Origin: Patiria miniata
Lineage: Eukaryota; Echinodermata; Asteroidea; Valvatida; Asterinidae
NCBI RefSeq assembly: GCF_015706575.1
Contig: NW_024037076.1
Location: 12,652,898 to 12,716,897, forward strand
Length of the DNA: 64,000 bases
Direction: 5' to 3'
Part shown: one piece after another, positions 45,902 to 64,000 of the stretch
Layout: every line of letters starts with the position of its first letter
How positions within the stretch are numbered: position 1 is the first letter of the stretch
Notes under the pieces: generated by a model
Databases searched by the model: none
The model's input: the letters and a program-made list of their open reading frames with translations, nothing else
What the model was told of the DNA's origin: nothing
Made by a program: the position numbers and the translations under genes

Positions 45902-48708
45902 GCTCTGCCCCATCTTGTATTGACCAATCACAGCTGTGATTAATGTGCAACATGCACGCACAAAAGTCCAACATGCGCGTGCACATGGACATGACGCGTG
46001 CAGCTGGAACATAAAAGTGCTGCAAGGGAGACTAACATCTGTTCTTTCCCACGTGCACAGTGGACAGAGCCTAACAGATTGGTCAACACAGCATTTGATT
46101 CATGACAAGTGAAGCAGCAAAAACAAATATTCCTAAAACGCTTGGATTTCTTGAATGATTTTTCCAAATGCGATCTTTTGAGCTTGGAACTTGCTCTCTG
46201 AAGTCAAGTTACCAACGCTACAGAGGACTCAGACACACCAACGGTAATGTACAGGAGAAACACGAAATGCACTTAAAAATATAGTCATTTTGAATTGGGT
46301 ATGAATGCGAAATAAGTTAGAATCTCTTCAGTCAATTTCATGTTTGATTAATTCTCAACTAACAATTAGGGCATAACAACCACACATGATTAACATACGT
46401 TTCCCTTCTCACATATTTATGTTTTCCCTTATGTACAATGATTTTGGATTCAGGCATCAACTAAAATGAACCTCCGTGGGTGTTAGGAGAGTGAGTCTGT
46501 GACCTCTTGTCCAATCAGAGCATTCCTACTTTAGTATAAAAAAAGTATTTCAGTGGTTCAACCAATAGGAAGTGGCTTTACATGCTTGCATAACGCATGA
46601 TCCACAATGCGCACAATGTGCAAACACAAAATGCTAGAATTGTGCTCAATAATTTAGTCGTAACGCTGTGATTTGGTTTAACTTTACTTTGTGCCTTTCC
46701 AGGTAAGGAGAACGTTCTACACCAAAGGGCATTCAAAATTTGTACCTTTTCATTTGCAAGTATTCACTTTTGTTGTTTGGGAGACATTACAAATAAGAAT
46801 TACGAAGATTTAGAAGGAACTTTGATCCACTGTAATATGGCCATTGCTGAAACCTCGGATTCGGATGATAAGCCTCACCCAAAGTTGAGGTTTGAGAAAA
46901 GACCAACAATCTTTCATATCATTGCAGTAGGCCCTACTTTTTAATTATTGAAATGTTCAGCAAAGGGAAAACAAGGTCAAGAGCGCAGAGCATTAAAAAA
47001 CAAACAATTTTGGCAATAAAATCTTGCGAAAACATGATTTTTAAAAGTTCTACTCCTACTGACCCTGGCCTTATGAGATCTGACACAGCATGCCTGCATG
47101 CACTACAAACAACAAAGATCCATTTCAAGTTGTGAATTGAAAAATAAAAAAGAAAGAAAGATCCCAATGTACAGCACTCTAAAAAGCTCAATTTTGCCAA
47201 AAATATTTAACCACAATTATGTTAAATAAAAACATATTCAACATTTAGTGACAATAAATAGCCAGCAAGTTGCGTAGTGTCTTACAACGGTTGCTATATT
47301 TCATTTAGTCTTGACATTTTTTTTTACTTTTAAATAGTTGGAGAAACACCTCAAAAATATTTGATTGAATCGGTAGTTGAGTACATGATTGGCAAAAAAA
47401 GATGAACTTCTCTATGGGGTGAAATATCAGCGTTATTTTCATCTGTGATCTCAGAAGTTTTTAATTAAAAAAAATTGAATTTTATGAAAAATGCTGGTCT
47501 TTCAATATTTTATCTTTGATAAAGTTAAAACAAGCCTTAATAAAACACTGCCAATCCTGTGCTCAATAAATCAATAATATCATTACTGTAAAAAGCAAGC
47601 CAAGATAAAAAAATGTTAACTCAACCCCTCCTTCATTGTGAACGAAACTCCTCCCCTTTTCAGAGTTACCCTCTAACATCCTAAATAAAATCCACATTTG
47701 GAAGGCAATTTAAGAAATGCTTTTTCCTTTCTTTTGTTAAAAAGTGTTTATATTTACAGACACATTAATCTCGTTAATAGATTAAGAACTTAACAGCTTA
47801 TCCCAAGGGTGGGAGAGAATATTACTTTAAAAAAAATCACCTACAGATTGTGAACTAAGGGTATTAAATATGACAAACGAAAACAACATCACCAAAAAAA
47901 AAAAAATGATGAAAAATTGAAAGTTTCCGAAAAGTTCAACTTTAAAAATGCCTACATCTTTTTAACATGCACGCATAGTTTTCACACTTTTCCATACTTC
48001 AATATTAACAGGAGTATTATGAACAGTTAAATTAAAAAGTAATGGCACATTTTTAATTAAAAAATAAGAATTAAGCTGAAAAATAAACAAGGTGGAATAC
48101 ACAAAGTGTTGATAAGATTTTGATTATTGATACTGAATACATCACTTCACCAAAAAACCTGAAAAAAAAATGACAACCATGTTATGACTGTGAAGTATAT
48201 TTCAAACACACATATATGCACGCTAGATTCTAAGATGGGTGACAATGTTCTACAGTTGAATATGGCATTTGATGCTGGACTTCACATACTTGAAAGTAAC
48301 CAGTCAAGTTCGGTTTTCTTGCTTCTCTGTTTTTGTCAAATGAACCTCTGAAAACGACAACTTGTTTTTTAAGACTAAAACTTGTCTGCCATTTACATTC
48401 TTAGCAAAGCAATAAACACTTGACTATTACTGAAAGCAGTGATAGTGTACTAAAGCTTGTGTTCGTAAGAGCACAAACTCTGCAAATACCAATACAACTT
48501 GGTACCAACTATTCATTTGATAAATTTGACATTGTAAAAAAAATTTGAGAATTTTGGCAAAAAAATGTTGCAGACAACTTGTGACAAGCTTGTTTGTCTT
48601 TCATGAAAGTCCTCAAATTGTGTTTTCGTTTTGGGGGATTTTTTTCGCTGAAACTGTACATTATTTCATGCTTCGTTCACAAATCACCATCACACCAACA
48701 TGGGTACC

Positions 48709-48714
48709 TTTATT
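48709..48714 (-). terminator. Candidate polyadenylation signal of the PBX gene
   Basis: AATAAA on the minus strand, about 750 bases after the PBX stop codon. Other hexamers occur further on (for example near 43975-43980), so the true end is uncertain. Confidence 0.3.
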
Positions 48715-49466
48715 CAGGTTTAAACATGTCCAGAAATGCAGTTTATGAAAAAAAGTAGCCATGTTTTTTGTCTCTCAGATTTTAGCCTTGGAAACATACA
48801 ATACCATACGTACACGTGGGCTGACTACATGACAGCAATAGAGGGCAGCATACAGTGTTATTGGACTTTCCTCTGCTGACAAGATTAACACGTGTGAGGA
48901 CTACAAACACAGAAAAAATGGTGTTTCTCCCTCCTTTGTCCCATAATTTTTTAAGAAAACTGGGCGGTACCCCCTTGACGAGAAGAGAGAAGGGCTCCAA
49001 CTTTCTCCAGCTGAGCACTCAGCGATCTACTCATTATCTGAGGTGCGTTCAATCCCGTTTCCACAGACGAAAGCAATTGTATCTGGCACCACAATTCTTG
49101 ATTTCAGTTCTTGATTCAAACCCCTTTCCAAGAAAAAGTCTCAAGCAGATGGCATAAAAAAAAATCATGTCGAAGTTAACACAAATGCAGGAGTTCCAAA
49201 TGCCCAGCAGGGTTCGGTGATCGGACGAGACATTAATGCTGATTCGAAAAAAGCTGGTTGCATGAAGCATAGCTGTATACATCATTTGGCAATTCAGAAA
49301 ATGCTGTGGTAGCGAATTCAAACTCCATTCGGTCTCTCTTTTTTTGGTGAAGTGATTCAAAACCAATTTTTGCAACAGTTCAATGCGAGGAAATAATCGG
49401 TGGCACATTTTTTTTTGTTATAATCAATCCCCTAAAGACTCATGGCCATGTCTCGCCTGGCGACCG

Positions 49467-55525
<6,059 letters not shown>

Positions 55526-57834
55526 CTGTAGAAAGATGAGAAAACAGAACAAATCCCAGTCAATTAGAATCAATGTATCAAGGTTTGATCAAAGTTTGGT
55601 TATAAAACAACAAAAACATGGCTTTGTCTTCAGTTTCTGCCTCATATCTGGCGTAAGAATCATTGAAAAGCCTTTTATGTACAAACCAAATGGATTTACT
55701 CCAGTTGTTTGTATCATATGACAGGATTTAATGCTCTTTAAGTGGAACATGAACCCATATTAAGAGTTCCCCAGAGTAGGATGCTCACAGAGCAAGTTTG
55801 AGTGAAACTATAGTTAACCATAGTTTGACTAACTTCACTCGAATGAAGGATGGTCGGACTACTCTGGTCGACTATTTGGAACCAAAGCCGGGCACAGCTG
55901 TGTCACTGGTTACCAATAGCCGTGCGCATCATAAAGTGCAGCAGGGAGCCAGGACCAACAAGTTTAGTGTGTTCGCACATTGCTATTAGTGCACAAGCGC
56001 AAGTTGCCTCACGAATAATCCACTAGTTGAGTAATTGTCCTCGCCGAACTTGCTCGAAGGAATGAAGCGATTTAAGTCTAGCCAAAGCTATGCAATTTAT
56101 CCATGATTTAATCAAGGCAACAGCTTCAGATTTTCCAACGATAAAAAAAAGAAATCAGTGATTTTTATCCCTCCCTCAAATAGACGCACAAGGAAGATCG
56201 TAGACCATGGGCAAACAGATCTAAGAGTAGGGGAAAACACACACGCTGTAGACATTGGCAGAAGGAGGCAAACACAATCTGTATATTCAGCAATCCTCTC
56301 ATTTGCACAGTGTCGGGTTTCGCCCATGTTTGCAGCAGAAAATGAAATCCAAATATGTCTATATTTGTGGAATGTATCAAACATGTAATATGTGTGTGGT
56401 TGTGGTACTTGGCTACAAGAAGTGCAGCGCGTGTGCGTTTCTGGTGCGTGACTGGCTATTTGTAGGCATGTGCGCAGTTCTATAATGCGGCTCCAAGGAT
56501 GGAACGAGAAAATCACATCTTACTTGAAAATATAATGTGTACATGACGACAGACTTATGAACACACTTTGCCATCATAAGGAAAATTTACAAGTCAGAAA
56601 CACACAGTGCCCAAAGCATTAAAAAAAATTGGGTGCATGCAAGGTGAAAAGTGCATGTAATGAAAAGCTTGACTTATTTTCAAACATGTAGACAAACCGA
56701 CTCACTAAATGTTTTACAACCCATTTTTCCCCCAGAAATGTTAAATGCCAGCATATCTTGTTTTTAAAATGTTTTCCTAACAATAGTTAATTGTCCCCAA
56801 AACCAATAAGTGGTTCGTCTATTTCCGGGTCAACTATTGAGTACATATGCTGCCCTCTAGTGACACTGAAACATGAGCATACAAGCTATTCAACCAAGTT
56901 TTTCATTTTCAAATACAACTCAACAACATAGGACTAATGAATTCAACATGTGCCTTATCAACAATGAACAAACATTTTCAGCAGATAATACTTAATAGGG
57001 TTTCTTTATTTAATCACTCTCAATTTTCCTGATAGTGTACGGTGCAGCGATAAAATACAAAAAAAATATCAAGCCTGTTTTTCCGCCAAAAATCAGGACA
57101 TGCTCTTAAAATATTATCTGTCCTCTGATTCAATGTGTCTTGTGTGTGACACATGTATAACATTGTCTCACAATGTGTTACAAATGTCCAAAATCAGTCT
57201 AAATTTAATCTGCTTTATGGTCCCTAGGAACACGCTTCAAAACTTAATACATCCTTTTGCTGTTGAAAGAAATCATACTGTAAAAGTGAACAAGATTCTG
57301 ATCTGATAATGGTCAACCAAAAGAATTCAAATTATTTGTGGTCTTAACATGTAAATCTCTAAAGTTAAAAAGTTTAAGTTGTCCCCCAAAAAACACCACA
57401 AGGCATGGCCACTGTTTTTGTTAATCCGGTACTGGTTCCAAGCAGTTTTTAAGGTCAGGCTGGGTGTGTTATGGAAACCGATGAGCCTTAAAACCAGATT
57501 GTTTTATTTGGAGGGGGGGGGGGGGGGAGGGGAGGCAGCTGGGCTTTGCTTTTCCAGGAATGAAATCATGCAGAGAATTTGCATCCATTCAACTAGTGGT
57601 AGAAATGGTACCAACAAATGTTGTGTTTTGTAATGGTGGATACGGTCTAATAAGCACTGAAGCTACTGTTGACTTCCTATGATATAGACCATGTTACATT
57701 TGTTTACAAATTGGATGTTGTGGTCATGTGACGCCAACTTTCTGCAAACTGTTCTCTTCTGCCGTGCGCTGTGGGAGTACCTCTCATTGAAATGGGATCG
57801 GTGTAAAAAGTAGGGACATAAACTGTTTTATTTG

Positions 57835-57935
57835 GGTAAAATAACATGTAAAAGATGTTTAAATGAATGTTTGGGTTTCCCTCGGTTGCCTGTTGGTAGC
57901 CCTTTGGTAGGACATCAAAGGCCTGGACACATGAT
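57835..57935. repeat. Dispersed repeat, partner of 3340-3430
   Basis: Shares ATAACATG-AAAAGATG, TCGGTTGCC-GTTGGTA and the ACATGGTCTATA-like end with the copy at 3340-3430, in the same orientation. Confidence 0.5.
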
Positions 57936-59419
57936 CTATAAATCTCCCACAGTCGACAAAATCCATGCATTAATCCAAGTACATGTTCACAAACAATCTA
58001 ACACCAACTTTATACATTGTCCCTTTAAAAGTTGAGCTCATGACCTGAGCCGGGGTCACCTCCAGCGATCCATACTTGGACAATGCACAAGTCAGAGTCA
58101 GTATATTGGAGGCCCAGCGCTGCTGTCTTGGGGCCATTGACTTTGAGCAATGGCCCTAGTGTTGACCTCCTGACCCTGTCAAAACTTTGAGCGGTTTCAT
58201 CTGCTCTGTACACGCAGCCATTTCAGAGAAAACTCTCTACAAAGCACAGTAGGAGTTAGTAACTACTGTTCATGCAGTGCAAACCATGGCCCATGTGTTT
58301 AACAACAGCTGGATTATTTTGTGTCGCTGTACAACAGACTTGGGCCAAGTTGGGGCAGGAAACATGACACACAGTGGAATTTCACCAGCTAATCCAGCCA
58401 AGAAATCTCAATCTACATTTCAACACGTACAATTTGTGGGTGACCGAAAACTCACATGGCTAGATTAGTCTGTTGCAACATGTTCCTGAAATGTCAGCTC
58501 TAAAAGTGCATTGTTTACACTGTAAAATTTGGCTGAAACAGCAAGTTATCATTTTACACTCAGAATTCCCTCCATATTTTGTCAGACAGTCAAATGTTAA
58601 AGAGTGTCATATCCAGATGCCACTTCTTTGGTTGTGTGCAAAGTCTATGGAGAGTCGAGTGCATTTTCAAAGTATTTTTTAACAAAATTGGAAAAGGTTT
58701 CTCAGTCCCAGATTCATGTCTTTTAAACATTTCTGCGATTATGACTGACGTTCACTGAGATAATATATCATGAAAAAGTGGCATCACGAGCAACATTCTT
58801 TCCGTCAAATTTACGAGGTACCATGTGCATAATTTCCAGGCAGACTTTGCACTATGTCTGGCAATATAGGTTGAACATTATGTAGAGTATCTTTGCAGTC
58901 AAACATAACATGGTAGTGTACAAGTGAAACACCATGTGCTCTTTCGAAAATCCAAAAAATAAAATCAATGGCCCTTTATGGCCCTAAAGCACTACATAAT
59001 TCTGTGGATTTTTCAATAAATAAATACAACGTAGCATAGGTGCTAATGGTTTAATTATGCAAAGTTAACAAAATACTACATTATATACCCCCCTCAAAAT
59101 GAGAAAAAAAAATTAAGATTTGAAGCAATTAGAAAGCCTTAGAACAAAGATATTGGTAAGTATTTTGGAACTGTCTATCCTTCTGAGAGACGTGGAATTT
59201 ACTTGTTGTCACTCAGGCAGAAAGGCTACACCTCCTTGTACAATGTAGGAGTCATCATGGACTTGTGGGTCAGGTCTTGTCAGTGAGGGGCCAATCCCAT
59301 AGCTGTCAATGCTGCCAGCCTAACTGTCTCCCCCTCATAGCCAGCTTGGGCTGACAACAGATCAAGCTCTGGCCAGAGTCGAGGCGAGTATCTGCCCCGA
59401 TAAATGTGTATTCCTGTTT

Positions 59420-59490
59420 TAGACCCCTAACACCCCTCTCCTCCGCCACTAAAACTTTTAGTGGCGGAGGAGAGGGGTGTTAGGGGTCTA
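59420..59490. repeat. Perfect 71-bp palindrome
   Basis: Two 35-base arms beginning TAGACCCCTAACACCCC and ending CCACTAAAA, with their exact complement after a single central C at 59455. No mismatch was seen. It is either a very young fold-back element or a sequencing/assembly fold-back artefact. Confidence 0.85.
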
Positions 59491-59569
59491 CCCCCTTCCT
59501 CCCTTGACAGCTAACTCCCCCCCCCCCAACCAAAGCTGGATCTACCCCTGTTTTTGTTCCCTTTTTCAG

Positions 59570-59620
59570 CCTTCGAGAAAGACTCTGCTAGGGTTGAAAC
59601 GTCAGGCCACTAACTATTTT
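59570..59620 (+). mobile_element. Possible Penelope-like element remnant
   Basis: The words CCTTCGAGAAAGACTCTGCT and GGGTTGAAACGTCAGGCC resemble a conserved terminal segment of Penelope-like retroelements, with GAAACGTC as in their hammerhead motifs. No coding remnant was seen nearby. From memory, so low confidence. Confidence 0.3.
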
Positions 59621-62600
59621 TTTGCTTTTTCAAACCATCGACGGTCAAATGAGTGGGAGATCCAGCACTGGATTTAAAACTAGAGATAAGTTAACTGGAC
59701 TGAAAAGGCTGTTTGTAAGGGAAAGATAAAAAGGATTGGTTTGTGTGTAATTGTTTTGGCAAAAGAAAAGAGTCTGTTTGAAATTCTTAGACAATTATTT
59801 TATGAACGATTTCAAAACACAAGAAAAATCCACGAACCCTACTCAGTGAAGCTTATATTAAATGTGGGGAAAAGCCGTGAAAATCATTTTCAAACCTACA
59901 AAGATCGAACAGGATTTTCTTAATCAAGAATTCGTTTGAAATGGTTACAGAGTGAGATGCAGTTTACAAGATGAATTAATGGGTGGGTAATTTCACACGA
60001 ACATGCATACTGTTAATCACTTTTTAAATTTCGTGGTGTCAATTTTCTCTTAAAAGTCATGCTGAAGCAACAACTTTCCAAACTAAATAACCTATTGCTC
60101 TAAAGAAAAACATGTTTGCATAATGATCTCTCAGCAGTTATGGTACCACAATGAGCGAAATTCATTTTATTACATTTCATGAGGAAACTAAATCACTCCA
60201 ATAACCTAAATAATGCGCCGAGCAATCTTCTAAGCCGTATTCCTTTCTGACAGACAGAGGTTCCCTCCCAAGAAAGCCAGACCAGACGGTCTGATTTTTT
60301 AAGCCCAACGTGCTCGCCCCCTCACTTTCAATAAGTTGACCAGTATCCAAGTTCCCAGCCCAACTTTTGACATGCTCCCTCCAGAATGCACACTGACATC
60401 ATTGCACCCTTTCCACATCCAGTACAAAGTAACAAGACATAAAATATCACAACAGAGGACCCTTCAGGTGACAACAATTGTTTTGGCGGCTTTCACAAGT
60501 CAGTCCAATGTCCTGGCCTTAGTGATTCTGACAGCAGCAAGTGTGTGCAGTTATTACACAATTAAGCCAGCAATTGACCTTGTTGACAGTAAACTCCCTG
60601 GATGTTTTGTTGGGGGGCCAGGGTTGAGCAATATTTCTGCTGGTATTGTCGTTCCCAGATTCAGGGTTAATCAGTGGAGATTTTTGGCAATTAATAAGTT
60701 GCAGTGTGATTCTTTCGCCATATTGCTGGGAATATGAGATGAAATTGGATCCCCAACACAGCTTAATTACCACTGTGATGTGAATTGGATACACATAGCT
60801 TAGGGAGGGGGAGGCAGTACTGCTGGTACTGGTCAAGGAGGCGCTGGTACTATCATTTCCTACAAAGAAATGACCGAATATCACCAGGAGGTCAAGTTGC
60901 CTCCCACCCTTTTCTGGATATGGAAGTGAACTACAGTGATACATGCACTGGGCTACTATTGTTGAAGTGGACAGAGCACTTGGTTGTACATATGTATTAG
61001 AAAAAACTTGTGAATTTTTTTAAGTAGTCCTTCACTTAAAAAAATGTATTCAATTATGTATTCCCAAAGAATGGAATACACCAACTGGACTACTTCTGAG
61101 AAAAAAAAAACCCAAACAGATTTCAAATTGGCATTGGATATAGTGCCATGAAGCCAAAAGCTACAATTTTTTTCAACAATTTAATTTGTGTGCTGATGAT
61201 TTTCTGCTTGAAATTTCTGGTACACATTTCTCATGGTCAACTATACTTTTAAAGAAATGGCTTATAATATAAAAACGGCATGCTAATCATTGTAAGGTTT
61301 AAAACATCACAAGGTGTAAAGGTTTAAACGGCATTCAGTAAGCTGGCTAAAAAAGCCGAGTTGTTTATCACTAGACTACTTGATTTTATAGCTGACAGCT
61401 GTATAGACAGCTATATCCTCTTAATAAATGTCAAGTACGCAAGGCGTACCACCAACATTCAAAACATTTCAATCCAATAACGTGATTTAAAAACAAACAA
61501 ACAAACAGACACAGAAATGTCGAAGGCGAGCTCGGGGTAAAAGAAAAAATGTAAGGCAAAATCCAATGGCCGGCGTTCAGTCATCTTGCATAGCAAAGAT
61601 GTCAGCCGTGGTGTAACATCCCATGCTTATGTGCATGGCTGCTGGTAAACAGAGATCAGCAGGGAAAGACAGATTGGGGGTGGACTTTTTCGCTCATTGG
61701 ATTTGACAGGTAAAGTGTCAGGGATCAAATAAAGATGAATGGGCCCGAGCGGTTGGAAGCTGTGTGGAGATTGATTGCACAGCGAGACAAGGAAACTCCT
61801 CTTAGATTTTTTTTTAATGTATGGCTGGATATCGTGTAAGTTCCCAACCAGAACTCGGGTATATACGAGGCACTACACATGGTGTCTATAGCACTGTGTC
61901 TACGAATGATGGCGGGGTCGCGGGGTACCGACTAATAATAGTGTTGCAATACGGATGAGGGAGTCATACCAGAGGTGACACGGAGTGGGGCTTGGTTGAT
62001 TGGACCGGTGTGGCGACCAGCTTCATCAGTGTCATTTCACTCTAGCTGACAACTGGGTGAAAATGACCCGGCAGCCGTTCATATCCATCTTTTTTTGTGG
62101 CTCAGCGACTCTGACTGTTTTTTTTTTTTGTCACGCTTGCAAATACTGCACTTGTTGAGGTTTCAGCAAATTAGCTGAATAGAATGAAAGAATTGTAATC
62201 TATTTTTTGAATACGGACATTTTAGGTACCTCTTACTATCTCAATTTAATATAAGACAGATGCAACATAAAGTTATTCAAGTTGAAATCCAACAGTTCTT
62301 ACATAGATGAGATAGTTTGCCGAGACTCCACTTAATCTTGTCTGACTCTTTGATCTTGACAAATCAAAGTAACCACGGTTCAGCGACAATATTTTATTGA
62401 ACGTTAAGCGATCATCCTCAACAGAGTGATAGATGAGCTCTTAATAGTTGAATACTGAACAGCCAAAGTCAATCTAAATTCAGACAGAAGGTATAGCAGT
62501 ACTTTACGTTAGCAAAACACTGAAGTGAAGAGTTTTCAAAGTTGTCAGGATTTTCTCCAACGGTTTTCGTTTTACATATTAAACGGTCATCTGGGTGCAC

Positions 62601-64000
62601 CCTAGGCCTGTCAATGGGTCTATAAGGACCCCCAGCGTTGGACCAGCAAAACCACCAGGCAACCTGATGAACAGTACCCCCAAAGTATTGGCGTGGCGCC
62701 ACGGGGGACGTCCGAGGAGACACTATCGGATGATGGCATCTGCCTCATCCAATCCTTGATTCCATCAACAATCTCCCAAGTGATGACACTTCCACTGCCA
62801 CTCCGCGCCGGTCCTAACCATCACAACATGCACGCTAAACCCCATCGGTCAGCTCCCGTCGCCGAACCCAACGCTTAAAAAAAAAAAACAAGAAAAAAAA
62901 ACCCTCCATGCTAGGGAACCCGCTCAAGAGTTCTTGAGAACCAGGTGGGAGAATGTTCCACGGCCGATGAAAAGCTGCGCGCCAAATACTCAGCCCCGGA
63001 GTAGTAAATTTATACGCCCTTCACTGTAGCATGTATTGGATTTCTGCGTCAAATCAATCCTAAAGTGTTTAGTTTCATAACAGTGAATAACTGCATCCGC
63101 TGATGCGGGCAGCGTTTCTTTACGCATCACCACAGGCCCAAGGATGGAACAGGGGAAGGAAAACCTTTACACAATTACACTGTTTTTACTCCCGTGTTTT
63201 CGTGTTATCGTTATTTCAAGGCGAGAGGCTATGTGGGTTAATGGCAAGTGGTCAATTTCAGACGATTGTTGCAATCTTTTGGACAGCTAGATGAAGACGA
63301 TTTCCATTAGTGTTTTTTTTTTGGTTTTGTTTCCTTTTTCCTTTTAGTGACAGAAAACCTCCCATGATAAAAGACAACATTACAGATCAATACGTCATGA
63401 AATTAAAAGTGATTTCTGAAATAAAAATAACAGACCATGCCATTAAGTTTTTTTGGGCCAATCTTTTTAAAGCAATGGCATCCAGAATAAATGAGAAGTT
63501 ATTTTAAACAATTTGTTTTATGAGTTCTGAGATGCATACAAATCATTTCACATTTCGGCACTTCATTTTGTGTTTACATTTAAGATAAACCTTTTTACAA
63601 AGTATGAACATTGCAAGGCCTGGTCACAAAAGATCTCCACGGAAGTTGTGTACTGACACGAGCACATGGTAAAGGCAGACGAACATACACACATATGTAA
63701 ACATATCGTTGATAGGAGCTGACACTGATCATCTTAAGGATTCCAGAGACACCAGCCTCGACAAAATGTGCCACTTCATCTTCCGATGATATGAACTGGG
63801 AGAGGCAATTTGCATCCTGTCCTCCAGGACCCATTAAATATGCATGTAATAAGTTTGGACCAGGGGAGCACGCGGCTGTTGAATAATTCAACGGGCCGGG
63901 CCGTGTTGTCGTTGACGATTAATCTCAGAGGTGTTGGGGAGGCTGGGTGTTGCGAGACTAGTCTTTAGAGAATTCCCGCGCTCAAAACCCGAAAAAAAAG

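Larger units (their letters stand above)
39000..49466. other. Non-coding region, probably including the long PBX 3' UTR
   Basis: No ORF has recognisable domain content. The right half (about 44000-49466) is uniformly AT-rich with few repeats, the look of a long 3' UTR of the minus-strand PBX gene, although its end is unknown. The left half is dense in small transposons, listed separately, and has a CACTG-rich simple repeat at 39261-39310. Confidence 0.5.
55526..64000. other. Probable PBX intron upstream of the VLSIRG exon
   Basis: No coding exon for the PBC-A part of PBX (a stretch such as CHRMKPALF) was found on the minus strand, and the plus strand has no recognisable gene. Contents: a G run near 57515-57530, the dispersed repeat at 57835-57935, a perfect palindrome at 59420-59490, a possible Penelope-like fragment near 59575, and AT-rich sequence. 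The right end has ATTTGCAT and ATGCATGTAAT words (63810-63850), but no gene. Confidence 0.5.

Noticed and set aside
60336..60737. 133-codon plus-strand frame
   Set aside because: No domain and no homology recognised; inside the probable PBX intron.

Overview
The window is eukaryotic nuclear DNA from an animal. Genes are split by GT-AG introns, coding exons are islands in AT-rich DNA, and tRNA-derived SINEs and fold-back DNA elements are dense. The protein content (a PBX gene nearly identical to vertebrate PBX, a CIZ1-type matrin zinc-finger gene, and an unusual paired-class homeobox gene) fits a non-vertebrate deuterostome. An echinoderm-like animal is my best guess, with hemichordate or amphioxus as alternatives. 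The lineage is inference, not shown directly.

Layout. 1-9 kb: no gene recognised; repeats, a GGATC-rich inverted-repeat element, homopolymer tracts and MITEs. 9.3-12.2 kb (+): a complete three-exon paired-class homeobox gene (325 aa, Q50), with a 3' UTR carrying a tandem duplication and a polyA signal near 12.84 kb. 12.9-15.2 kb: two large fold-back elements. 15.4-33.9 kb (+): a nine-exon gene for a very large (about 2605 aa) CIZ1-like nuclear protein with a Gln-rich N-terminus, an RS/RD-type charged region, four C2H2 zinc fingers (the last matrin-type) and a 1220-residue last exon ending in an acidic minisatellite-encoded tail. An intact SGNH-hydrolase-like ORF (26.6-27.2 kb, +) lies in its seventh intron. 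34-38.4 kb: repeats. 38.4-39.0 kb (+): a second, diverged SGNH-like ORF. 39-49.5 kb: no recognised coding sequence, many small transposons, and probably the long 3' UTR of the next gene. 49.5-55.5 kb (-): the six downstream coding exons of a PBX/extradenticle TALE homeobox gene. 55.5-64 kb: probably the intron leading to its unseen 5' exons.

How it fits together. The CIZ1-like and PBX genes are convergent neighbours. In human, CIZ1 and PBX3 lie in the same chromosome region (9q33-q34), so this looks like retained ancestral linkage. The homeobox gene and PBX are transcription factors; the CIZ1-like protein is probably a nuclear-matrix/DNA-replication factor. The two SGNH ORFs look like captured or domesticated mobile-element hydrolases. 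Each has lost a different catalytic residue, and each is preceded by a good splice acceptor.

No CRISPR array, rRNA or bona fide tRNA gene was found. The best candidates for something new are the pair of catalytically incomplete SGNH ORFs in and behind the CIZ1-like gene, one of them splice-compatible in frame with a CIZ1 donor, and the orphan paired-class homeobox gene.
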